Assembly (NCBI GenBank): GCA_965230065.1 | Contig: OZ245942.1 | Coordinates: 868,001 to 932,000, forward strand | Origin: G965230065 sp965230065 | Lineage (GTDB): Bacteria > Bacteroidota > Bacteroidia > Cytophagales > Cyclobacteriaceae | Reading direction: 5' to 3' | Length of the DNA stretch: 64,000 nucleotides | Shown here: positions 1-7,371 of the stretch, in pieces | How the letters are laid out: each line of letters starts with the position of its first letter | Numbering within the stretch: position 1 is the first letter of the stretch | Program-made: the position numbers and the translations under genes | Notes under the pieces: generated by a model | What the model was told of the DNA's origin: nothing | The model's input: the letters and a program-made list of their open reading frames with translations, nothing else | Databases searched by the model: none

Positions 1-477
1 CTTATTACTGTAATTTTTAACTTTTTGAGGTTCGGGTATTGACCATCCTTCGCCGGTTTTGTAAGCCTTTGCCAATACCTTAGGGCTATTTTTTGGCAGC
101 TTTTCATAAATGTTTATGAAAATACCTTCCTCCCCTGTATCATTGATACTTACCACTGCATTTACACCTTTATTGTTAAGTGGCTCACCTACATTTTTGG
201 GTATACTCCACTCTCCATTTTCCAACAAATGTGTAACCCATATGTCTTGCCTGTCTTTTTCACCATTCACATTTTCGGGGTGATGTTTTCTACAAAAATA
301 CAGGGTAGTGCCATCTGCAGAAATCAGAGGCCGGGTTTCCATATATGGTGAGTTGATGGCTTTGGACAAGGCTTCTTTTTTTGGGAGTTCAGATGATTTA
401 CTTTGTCCACTTGCATTAAGCGCAATCACTGATGTCAAAACGAGTAGTACTATTAAATTTTTCATTTTACGCATCAT
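1..477 (-). CDS. PD40 beta-propeller repeat protein, N-terminal part only (runs off the left edge)
   Basis: The reverse strand stays open from about 477 to base 1, giving 159 visible residues; the gene continues beyond the window. Three in-frame ATGs (477, 474, 465) precede a hydrophobic signal peptide ending near ALNASGQ. The mature part has the PD40/WD40-like pattern 'RPLISADGTTLYFCRKHH...QDIWVT', then a second copy around 'NKGVNAVVSINDTGEEGIFIN'. In Bacteroidota such proteins are usually exported PD40 proteins, often with a C-terminal OmpA domain; that part is not visible here, so the peptidoglycan-binding role cannot be confirmed. It is divergent from the outer-membrane gene at 749. Confidence 0.7.
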   Translation of the reverse strand, partial: MMRKMKNLIVLLVLTSVIALNASGQSKSSELPKKEALSKAINSPYMETRPLISADGTTLYFCRKHHPENVNGEKDRQDIWVTHLLENGEWSIPKNVGEPLNNKGVNAVVSINDTGEEGIFINIYEKLPKNSPKVLAKAYKTGEGWSIPEPQKVKNYSNK

Positions 478-748
478 TTATAATGATGATGGGTCCGTGT
501 GCAGGGTGTGCAACAATTAAAAAAAATACGGATTCAAAAACAGATTGAATAAAAAATTTTCAGAAAGTTACTGATTTAGAATAAGTTATAACAGCATAAT
601 TGAATGAAAAATATAACATAAATTACACCAGTAAGTTACCACCTGATTTTTTTAAGATCAATAGTGAGAAGATTAGTTACTTAGCATGCTCAATGTATTT
701 TTAGATTAATTTACGAAAAAATAGAATTTTTTTACAAAAACAAGTCAG
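478..748. other. AT-rich divergent intergenic region
   Basis: This 271-base spacer separates the leftward PD40 gene from the rightward DUF6089 gene and must hold both promoters. It is very A/T-rich with poly-A and poly-T runs. I found no clean TAnnTTTG box and no RNA-like hairpin. Confidence 0.4.
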
Positions 749-1861
749 ATGCGTAGCAGAACGATACTTTGGTGTTTATTGAGCATGCTATTAGTAGTTT
801 TCACATTGGATACTGCACAAGCTCAAAGAAAAAAGCAAAACAGGCTTAAGAGAAAAAACCGGCTAATAAGCAGGTTTACAACAAAAAAACAACCCTTTCC
901 GTCATCCTACAGGTATACTACTGTGGAATTTGGGCTCAGTGCCTTTAATTATTTTGGTGACCTTGCACCTACTGCAAGTATAGCCAGCACTGATTTAAAC
1001 TTTACCCGTCCGGGGATTTCTCTCGCGCTCAAACACAAATTTGGCTCTCAGTTTTTTATGAGAAGTGAATTTTCATGGGGCAGATTACAAGGTGATGATT
1101 ATGACTCGGCAAATCCGGAAGATAACAATGGTATTTATCGTTATATCAGAAACCTTCATTTCAGAAATGATGTGAAGGAGCTAAACTTAACAGGTATGAT
1201 TACTTTATTTCAGAATCGCTCCTGGTTCTCGAGACGAAGTCTTTTCAACCCTTATCTATTCGGAGGAGTAGCTGTATTGCACCATAACCCAAAGGCTTTA
1301 GTGCCGGAAACTGACGGAAATGGCAACACCCTACCTGATGCAGGAAAATGGGTAGCTTTACAACCCCTGGGTACTGAGGGTCAGCACAGTGAACAAGCTG
1401 AAATTAAACCCTACAGCCTATTTCAACTGGCTATCCCGGTGGGGGCGGGAGTAAGCCTGAAAATTAATAATCGGGTAGATATGGCCTTTGAAGTAGGTTA
1501 TCGCTATTTGTTTTTTGATTATATTGACGATGTAAGTAGCAACTATGTAGACAAAGGTATATTAAACGACCCACTGGCAAAAGTTCTTTCAGACAGAAGC
1601 CTGGAAACAACTGCGGCTATTTCAGGAGATGAAAGAGACTTTGAGGCTATGCAACAGAAGTCTCGTATCATCACTTACACGGGGAATGATGGGCAAACTT
1701 ACTCTACTTTTTCAGGATTTGGGCATACCACCAATGGAGTAGATAATATCAGGGGAAACTCTAATAACAATGATATTTATATGGTAACAACCATACGGCT
1801 TTCCTATATCATAGGCAGTGGGCGGCGAAAAGCCAATACTCGAATTCTTGACTTCAGATAA
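749..1861 (+). CDS. DUF6089-type outer-membrane beta-barrel protein
   Basis: The 370-residue protein opens with a signal peptide (about 1-25, ending TAQAQ) and a very basic stretch (residues 26-48). Alternating amphipathic strands follow ('VEFGLSAFNYFGDLAP', 'GISLALKHKFG', 'FNPYLFGGVAVLHHNP', 'MAFEVGYRYLFFDYIDDVS'). The conserved FNYFGDL start, the PYLFGGV strand and the late RYLFFDYIDDVS strand fit the DUF6089 family, predicted outer-membrane barrels of unknown function in Bacteroidota. The protein ends 'ILDFR'. It stands alone, converging on the histidine kinase gene 6 bases downstream. Family assignment is from recognition; the barrel is inferred. Confidence 0.75.
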   Translation: MRSRTILWCLLSMLLVVFTLDTAQAQRKKQNRLKRKNRLISRFTTKKQPFPSSYRYTTVEFGLSAFNYFGDLAPTASIASTDLNFTRPGISLALKHKFGSQFFMRSEFSWGRLQGDDYDSANPEDNNGIYRYIRNLHFRNDVKELNLTGMITLFQNRSWFSRRSLFNPYLFGGVAVLHHNPKALVPETDGNGNTLPDAGKWVALQPLGTEGQHSEQAEIKPYSLFQLAIPVGAGVSLKINNRVDMAFEVGYRYLFFDYIDDVSSNYVDKGILNDPLAKVLSDRSLETTAAISGDERDFEAMQQKSRIITYTGNDGQTYSTFSGFGHTTNGVDNIRGNSNNNDIYMVTTIRLSYIIGSGRRKANTRILDFR

Positions 1862-1867
1862 TAATAT

Positions 1868-2950
1868 TTAACCATTTTTTGATTCGGCGAGGGCTGAGTA
1901 TAGTGTAGAGGCTTCCCCACGAGGAAGGCTAAAGCTGAATACTGAGCCTTCGCCAACTTTACTTTTTACTTCAATCTTTGTGTTGTGGGCTTCTAAAATA
2001 TGCTTCACAATGGCCAGCCCTAACCCAGTGCCCCCTTTATCTCTCGATCGGCTTTTCTCTACCCTATAAAACCTTTCAAATACCCGATCCAAATCTTCAG
2101 GAGGAATACCCCTGCCCTGATCTTTCACAGCTATTGCGACTTCTTTCCCAACAACTTCAAAAACTGTAACTACGTTCCCTCCTTTTTTGGTATACTTTAT
2201 AGCATTACTCACTAAATTGGTAAGAACCTGCTGGATACGGTTAGGATCGGCATACACGTATATTTTACCCAGGTTTTCAGCATGTTTTGTTTTTAAGACA
2301 ATATCTTTTTTTTCGGCTTCTTCTTCAAATTGATCGTACACTTCCCCAATCGTGTTTAATACATTAAAGTGCTCATCATGCATTTTGATTTCACCGGTCT
2401 CCATCTGAGAAAGCGTAAGCAGTTCGTGCACCAGCCTGTCTAATCCATCCAGGCTCTTACCTGCTTTTTTCAGAAATTTGTAACGGATTTTTTTATCTTC
2501 AACTGCTCCATCCAGCAAAGTATGCACGAAGCCCTGAGCTGCAAATATGGGCGTTTTCAATTCATGAGAAATATTGGCAACAAACTCCCGTCGGAACGCC
2601 GCCAGCTTTTTCAGATCGTTGATTTCCTGTTGTTTGTTAGCTGCATAAGAAAAAATCTCCTGGTTAATGCGCTTCAACGGGTTCAGGGATTTGCTTTCTG
2701 AGTTTTTTTCTAAAAAAGAGAGGTCTTTCTTTTTCAGTTTGTCAAGCGCCGAATAGATGGTATGTATTTCTCGAAAAATGAGAAAATCGAGGGTGATTTT
2801 AATAAGTATATAAGCAGAAGAAAAAGATAATGCAAAAGCTACCAATAAGGCTGTACTCGTTATATCTTTTACTAAGGACAAAAAAGCGGTAGTGACCACC
2901 GCAATGGAAATACCTAGCAAAAGTGATACTGCGCTCGAGTTGATTAACAT
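1868..2950 (-). CDS. sensor histidine kinase, PhoR-like, without an adjacent response regulator
   Basis: This 360-residue kinase has two N-terminal membrane segments (about 5-27 and 33-56) with almost no periplasmic loop, so it probably does not sense a periplasmic ligand directly. A linker to about 115 follows, then the phospho-acceptor box NISHELKTP (His129), the N box TNLVSNAIKYT (244-254), the G1 box DQGRGIP (277-283) and the G2 box GTGLGLAI (307-314). All residues needed for autophosphorylation are present. It is the last gene of the leftward nrnA-FKBP-rdgB-trkA run, 28 bases after the TrkA-like gene. No response regulator is next to it; the only one in the window is PorX. Confidence 0.9.
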   Translation of the reverse strand: MLINSSAVSLLLGISIAVVTTAFLSLVKDITSTALLVAFALSFSSAYILIKITLDFLIFREIHTIYSALDKLKKKDLSFLEKNSESKSLNPLKRINQEIFSYAANKQQEINDLKKLAAFRREFVANISHELKTPIFAAQGFVHTLLDGAVEDKKIRYKFLKKAGKSLDGLDRLVHELLTLSQMETGEIKMHDEHFNVLNTIGEVYDQFEEEAEKKDIVLKTKHAENLGKIYVYADPNRIQQVLTNLVSNAIKYTKKGGNVVTVFEVVGKEVAIAVKDQGRGIPPEDLDRVFERFYRVEKSRSRDKGGTGLGLAIVKHILEAHNTKIEVKSKVGEGSVFSFSLPRGEASTLYSALAESKNG

Positions 2951-2978
2951 CTTTGTATAAGTAGTACCAAATGTGAAG

Positions 2979-3671
2979 TTACTGGTTACTCTCTACAAAT
3001 TTATCAACATCTGATACTTTACCAAGTAATATCAAAATATCTGTTTCTTCAAGCTTTGTATCTGGGTACGGAACGCCAATTACCTTATAGTCTTCTTCAG
3101 TTTCTCCATCCTGCTCTTTTTCATATTTCCGTTTAATAGTAATAAGATTGAGGTCGTATTTTTCCCGCAAACCCATTTCACGCAGTGTTTGGCCTGCTAT
3201 CCTTTTGGGGGTATTAATCTCAACAATATCATATTCATCAGAAAGGGATAAGGAAGTATGTATATTCGGATGTAACAGTGTTCCTGCAATGGTTTTAGCC
3301 ACCGTTACTTCCGGGGAGAGTATTTCTTCAACGCCCAACTTTTGCAAAATCATCCTTTGCTGGGCATTAGCGGCCCTTGACATGAGCCTATTCACCTCGA
3401 GCTCGAGTAAGAGTACAGAAGCTAACAACAGACATTCAAAATCCTCTCCTATAGCAACAACCACGGCATCTGCCTCATGAATGTTTTGTCCCACCAGGGC
3501 TTTCTTATTTGTAGCATCCAAACAAACGGCATGGGCTACATCATCTTTGATGGCTTCTACCCTGGCAAGCTTGATATCTACAGCTGTCACTTCAGCACCA
3601 CGTTCAGCCAGCGTGCGTGCAATAGAAGCGCCAAATACGCCTAGCCCAATTACGGCAAATTTCTGTTTCAT
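2979..3671 (-). CDS. TrkA/KtrA-type RCK protein regulating potassium uptake
   Basis: The 230-residue protein has an N-terminal Rossmann RCK domain with the nucleotide-binding signature GLGVFGASIARTLAERG (residues 8-24), acidic strand ends (VDIK) and 'VVVAIGEDFECLLLASVLLLEL'. The C-terminal half is an RCK_C domain (about 140-226, 'TDILILLGKVSDVDKFVES'). This size and order match single-unit KtrA/TrkA proteins, which gate a membrane TrkH/KtrB pore according to bound NAD(H), ATP or ADP. No TrkH-like gene is in the window, so the partner must lie elsewhere. Its neighbours are rdgB upstream and the histidine kinase downstream, all leftward. Confidence 0.88.
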   Translation of the reverse strand: MKQKFAVIGLGVFGASIARTLAERGAEVTAVDIKLARVEAIKDDVAHAVCLDATNKKALVGQNIHEADAVVVAIGEDFECLLLASVLLLELEVNRLMSRAANAQQRMILQKLGVEEILSPEVTVAKTIAGTLLHPNIHTSLSLSDEYDIVEINTPKRIAGQTLREMGLREKYDLNLITIKRKYEKEQDGETEEDYKVIGVPYPDTKLEETDILILLGKVSDVDKFVESNQ

Positions 3672-3718
3672 ATTTTCACCGTGTAAAGCTTAGTTTTGGG
3701 GATTAAACTAAGGGGATT

Positions 3719-4297
3719 TTACAAATGGTTTTGCAAAAAATTTACCAGATGTTGCACAGCAATACCTCTGTGACTGATCTTATTTTTCTGAGCTGTACTC
3801 ATTTCAGCAAAGCTGAGGTCATAGCCATCCGGGATAAAAACAGGATCGTACCCAAATCCACCACTACCCGTCAGTTGGCTTGAGATTCTTCCACGAACTA
3901 CGCCTTCAAAACACTTCACTTCATTTCCCCGAATAAAGGTGATTACGGTCCGGAACCTGGCAGCACGGTTTGCAGTATCTTTCATTTTTTCTAACAGCAA
4001 CTTAATGTTATCATCACTACTTCTTTGCGGGCCGGCAAACCTTGCAGAATATACACCTGGCGCGCCGTTCAACGCCTCTACCTCCAGGCCTGTATCATCG
4101 GCAAAACAAGGTATGCTGTAATGCCGATGCACATAATCTGCTTTTTCTAAAGAATTGCCTTCCAGTGTTTCATGGGTTTCGGGCAATTCATCTTCACACC
4201 CAATATCTTTCAGGCTCAGTATCTGAAATGATGTGCCTAGCAAACTGCTTACTTCATGCAGTTTGTGCTGATTATTGGTAGCAAAACAAATATCCAT
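3719..4297 (-). CDS. rdgB: non-canonical purine NTP pyrophosphatase (RdgB/HAM1)
   Basis: This 192-residue enzyme hydrolyses dITP, ITP and XTP to monophosphates and so keeps deaminated purines out of DNA and RNA. The start ATNNQHKLHEV (about 5-15) carries the nucleotide-contacting Lys, FADDTGLEV holds the catalytic Asp pair, GSGGFGYDPVF is the purine-binding loop, and SHRG sits near the C-terminus. Length is normal for the family. The start codon abuts the stop of the upstream FKBP gene (4298), so the two are likely translationally coupled. Confidence 0.95.
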   Translation of the reverse strand: MDICFATNNQHKLHEVSSLLGTSFQILSLKDIGCEDELPETHETLEGNSLEKADYVHRHYSIPCFADDTGLEVEALNGAPGVYSARFAGPQRSSDDNIKLLLEKMKDTANRAARFRTVITFIRGNEVKCFEGVVRGRISSQLTGSGGFGYDPVFIPDGYDLSFAEMSTAQKNKISHRGIAVQHLVNFLQNHL

Positions 4298-5209
4298 TTA
4301 GTTACTGGAAACTATATCCACTAACTCCACATCAAATTTCAGGATAGAATTGGCTTGAATTACTCCGCCCCGGGCTTGTGCCCCATATGCCAAAGGTGAA
4401 GGGATGTACAGGGTGGCTTTGCCTCCTTCTTGCAGTAGGGCTATACCTTCGTCCCAGCCCGGAATTACCCAGCCCTGGCCTAATGGGAAAGCAAAAGGCT
4501 CGCCACGATCATAAGAAGCATCAAAGGGTGTTCCGTCGAGCAATGTGCCGCGATAATGCACGTATACCGAATCGCCGGGCGCAGGTACTTGCCCGCTGCC
4601 TTCTTCGGTAATTATATACCGCAGGCCAGATTCTGTAGTTTCTGCGTCAATATTATTTTCTTCCAGGTATTCTTCAATGATGGCAATATCTTCCTCCATC
4701 TGCTCTGCCTGATCGGCCATCATGGCTTCACGCTGTTTTTGCATTTGCGCAGTTTGATATTCCCGATGTTCTTCCGGCGACATAATATCTACTACGCCAA
4801 TATTGAAAGTAATAAAACTCCCTTCTTTGATAAAATCGGGCAAAGGTTGCTGAAAAGTGTTTTGAAATACTTCTTCGGCTTTGAGTTTAAAAAGTACACT
4901 ATCCCCTTCTTTCAACATGCCAAAACCAGTTCCAAGGTTTCCCATTTTGGCAGCTACTGTGTCGACATATTCAATAGGCACCGGCGCGCCCATTTTGTCT
5001 GTGCTAAACAACAAAGAATCGTCCTCTGTTGTATATTTCATATTGAGTAACATAACCTGCCCATTTTCGCAGGTAGGCCCGCTCCCTTCGTATACATATT
5101 TATATAGTAAACCTGACTCTCCTTCCTGGAATTCCCCTGAAGACTGGCAAGATGCTAATAAAAAAATGCTCCCGAGCAATGCCAGGAAAAGATTATCCAA
5201 CTTTTTCAT
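4298..5209 (-). CDS. FKBP-type peptidyl-prolyl isomerase lipoprotein with a degenerate N-terminal FKBP-like domain
   Basis: The 303-residue protein has a signal peptide with lipobox LLASC (Cys21), so it should be anchored to a membrane facing the periplasm. Residues about 30-145 resemble an FKBP fold without its active-site pattern. A Gln/Glu-rich helix follows (about 150-190, 'QMQKQREAMMADQAEQMEEDI'-like). Residues 200-300 are a canonical FKBP domain (VHYRGTLLDGTPFDASYDRG, PLGQGWVIPGWDEG, IPSPLAYG). It presumably assists periplasmic protein folding. Its start overlaps the 3' end of nrnA by 17 bases. Confidence 0.9.
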   Translation of the reverse strand: MKKLDNLFLALLGSIFLLASCQSSGEFQEGESGLLYKYVYEGSGPTCENGQVMLLNMKYTTEDDSLLFSTDKMGAPVPIEYVDTVAAKMGNLGTGFGMLKEGDSVLFKLKAEEVFQNTFQQPLPDFIKEGSFITFNIGVVDIMSPEEHREYQTAQMQKQREAMMADQAEQMEEDIAIIEEYLEENNIDAETTESGLRYIITEEGSGQVPAPGDSVYVHYRGTLLDGTPFDASYDRGEPFAFPLGQGWVIPGWDEGIALLQEGGKATLYIPSPLAYGAQARGGVIQANSILKFDVELVDIVSSN

Positions 5210-6248
5210 GTTCTATTTGTGTTTCTGGTATTAACCTGTGTTTGTGTAATTGTTCTTTGTAAAGTGGTAATAATTTGAGAAACTTTTGTTCCGTTTCTTC
5301 CAAGGAAACATCGGAAGCCCCTCCGGCCGCATTCTTATGCCCGCCCCCTTCAAAATGTTTAGCTGCCAAATCGTTTACGGCAAATTCGCCTACAGAGCGG
5401 AATGAGAGGCGAATACCATCGGGGCGGTCAATAATCACGGCAGCCATCGTGATATTCTCTATGGAAAGGGCGTAATTCACCAAACCTTCTGTATCGCCTG
5501 TGCGGGAGTTAAAGCGTTTAAGTTCTTCAGCGGTAATAATAAAATAGGCCGTTTTAAACTCTGGTAGTACTACAAGCTTTTCGCTCAAAGCATAACCAAT
5601 AAAACGCAGCCTGTCTACTGTATTATTATCGTAAATTAACTTGCTTACTTTGGCAACATCGGCCCCAATATCTATGAGGTTAGCCACTACCTTATGTACA
5701 TTTTTGGTAGTATTCGGATGCCTGAAAGAGCCTGTATCCGTCATGATGCCTGCATACAATGCTTCGGCAATATCCTTATCAATAAGATACTGCTCCCCCA
5801 TTTCTACAATCAGGTCGTATATCAGCTCACAGGTGGCCGCTGCCTTGATGTCCCACAACTCAAAATCGGCAAAATCCTCTTTATTTTCATGATGGTCTAT
5901 CAGCACCTTGATGGCACCGGCTTCACCCACAATTTCACCCAGCTCATTAATCCTTTTAAGACAGGAAAAGTCCAGGCAAAAAATCACTTCAGCGTCATTC
6001 ACCAGTTTTCTGGAGTGTTCTTCATTCCCTTCGTTGAACACGATGACTCCATCATTACCATGCATCCAGTGCAAAAACTTGGGATAGTCGGTAGGTGTAA
6101 TCACATGAACCTGATGATGTTTTTTGGCCAGAAAAGCAGCCAACCCTAATGAAGAACCTAAGGCATCTGCATCGGGTTTATGATGCGTTGTGATAACGAT
6201 CCGCTTAGGAGTGCTAAGCAGTTCTTTAAAAGCTTCAAAATGTCGCAT
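5193..6248 (-). CDS. nrnA: DHH-DHHA1 phosphoesterase, NrnA-type oligoribonuclease / pAp phosphatase
   Basis: I place the start at ATG 6248 (MRHFEAFKELL), giving 351 residues; an in-frame extension to 6287 lacks family similarity. Metal-binding DHH motifs are HHKPDADALGSSLG (about 23-36), LDFSC, the diagnostic LIDHHEN and GIMTDTGSFRH. The DHHA1 substrate motif FEGGGHKNAAGG lies near residue 315. Enzymes of this family degrade 2-5 nt RNA and dephosphorylate 3'-phosphoadenosine 5'-phosphate. It is the first gene of the leftward operon down to the histidine kinase; the region upstream is its promoter side. Confidence 0.92.
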   Translation of the reverse strand: MRHFEAFKELLSTPKRIVITTHHKPDADALGSSLGLAAFLAKKHHQVHVITPTDYPKFLHWMHGNDGVIVFNEGNEEHSRKLVNDAEVIFCLDFSCLKRINELGEIVGEAGAIKVLIDHHENKEDFADFELWDIKAAATCELIYDLIVEMGEQYLIDKDIAEALYAGIMTDTGSFRHPNTTKNVHKVVANLIDIGADVAKVSKLIYDNNTVDRLRFIGYALSEKLVVLPEFKTAYFIITAEELKRFNSRTGDTEGLVNYALSIENITMAAVIIDRPDGIRLSFRSVGEFAVNDLAAKHFEGGGHKNAAGGASDVSLEETEQKFLKLLPLYKEQLHKHRLIPETQIEHEKVG

Positions 6249-6674
6249 TATAAAAACCTCTATAATTTTACTGAGTAAGGCCAGCAAAATGTGAACCGTA
6301 TCGCCTTATTCTTTAACGACCGAACACAAATGTGATAATAAAAACCATAAAATCAAAAGACAACTTTCCTGTAACCAGATTCATTTCTTACACTGTTGCC
6401 TTTCTGCCGTAATATCCAATAACGGCAAAATTGCCTAAATTATTCTATTGAATATATCTTAACCTAAACTCATAAGATGGGTATTACGAAAAAGTGAATG
6501 GTAGGTTTAGTTTTTAGTGAATAATTATTTGCACCTTTAAAAAACGCACCACGCACTTCTTGTGAGGCAGCCCAAGAAGTGGCGGGTACAGGACAATAGA
6601 CCCCTCGTCTTGATTGTTGAACCTATCGGCAGTATCTTCGTATTTAATTTAGCATAAGGTAAAATAAATCTATC
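6249..6674. other. 426-base divergent spacer holding the nrnA promoter side and a structured RNA candidate
   Basis: The part next to nrnA (6249-6525) is A/T-rich and shows nothing recognisable. The part next to the nfu gene (about 6530-6660) is more G/C-rich than the rest and contains two strong adjacent stem-loops, listed separately. Confidence 0.5.
6530..6660 (+). ncRNA. structured RNA candidate: free-standing small RNA or leader of the nfu gene
   Basis: Two stem-loops lie next to each other. Stem 1 pairs CACTTCTTG (6554-6562) with CAAGAAGTG (6573-6581), a perfect 9-bp stem with a 10-base loop. Stem 2 pairs ACAATAGAC (6593-6601) with GTCT (6607-6610) and ATTGT (6613-6617), nine pairs with a two-base bulge, and can be extended by GGT/ACC. 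Just upstream is a near -7 element (TTATTTGC, 6525-6532). No poly-U terminator follows, and the nfu ATG is 15-20 bases beyond, so a 5' leader is possible. The same stretch holds a 31-codon GTG frame (6562-6657). I cannot match it to 6S, SRP, RNase P, tmRNA or a riboswitch class I know. Confidence 0.5.
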
Positions 6675-7271
6675 ATGGAAACTTATTTAAAAGAAACAAG
6701 CCAACCTGTACATATTTATCTGGAAGCTAACCCAAACCCGAACTCACTGAAGTTTGTGGCCAATTTTATGCTCATATCCGAAGGAGAAAGTTATGATTTT
6801 CCGGATGCTGAAAGCGCTCAAAATGCGCCTCTTGCTCAGGAACTTTTTGGGTTTGATTATGTGAAAAGGGTATTTTACATGAGCAACTTTGTTACGGTAA
6901 CGAAAGACGAAAACGTAGGCTGGGAAGCTATTCAGGATGAATTGAAGGGCCATATTCAAGCATACCTCGAAGCAGGAAAGCCCCTGCTGCGCAAAGAAGC
7001 TGCTAAAGAAATACAAAACGCCCCTGATGAGAACGACAGCGAGATTGAAAGAAATATCAAAGGCATTTTGGACGAATACGTGCGCCCGGCTGTTGAGCAA
7101 GACGGAGGCGCGATCCAGTTTCATTCTTACGATGATGGTGTGGTAAAACTACTGCTACAAGGCTCATGCAGCGGATGCCCTGCTTCTATGGTCACCCTGA
7201 AAGCTGGTATTGAGAACCTGCTAAAACGTATGCTGCCAGAAGTAAAAAGCGTGGAAGCTGAAGGAGTTTAG
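6675..7271 (+). CDS. Nfu-type iron-sulfur cluster scaffold/carrier protein
   Basis: The 198-residue protein has an N-terminal Nfu_N domain (about 12-98, 'EANPNPNSLKFVAN', 'LAQELFGFDYVKRVFYMSNFVTVTK') and a C-terminal NifU domain (about 120-195). The latter carries the cluster-ligating CxxC in GSCSGCPAS (near residue 165) preceded by VRPAVEQDGGAIQF. Nfu proteins hold a bridging Fe-S cluster and deliver it to client enzymes. The gene follows the RNA candidate and is followed by mutS2 in the same direction 100 bases on, though the two have no evident functional link. Confidence 0.93.
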   Translation: METYLKETSQPVHIYLEANPNPNSLKFVANFMLISEGESYDFPDAESAQNAPLAQELFGFDYVKRVFYMSNFVTVTKDENVGWEAIQDELKGHIQAYLEAGKPLLRKEAAKEIQNAPDENDSEIERNIKGILDEYVRPAVEQDGGAIQFHSYDDGVVKLLLQGSCSGCPASMVTLKAGIENLLKRMLPEVKSVEAEGV

Positions 7272-7371
7272 TTGTTTGTTGTTTGTTGATGCACTATTTC
7301 ATTGATTAAAATGGTTACACTGGTTGTAGCCATTTGTTGTTTTAATATTAACCCAAAGAATATTACGTTAC

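Noticed and set aside
6530..6660. Naming the RNA candidate 6S, SRP, RNase P, tmRNA or a riboswitch
   Set aside because: None of the conserved cores of these RNAs (SRP tetraloop region, RNase P CR motifs, tmRNA tag frame and tRNA-like ends, common riboswitch boxes) can be seen.
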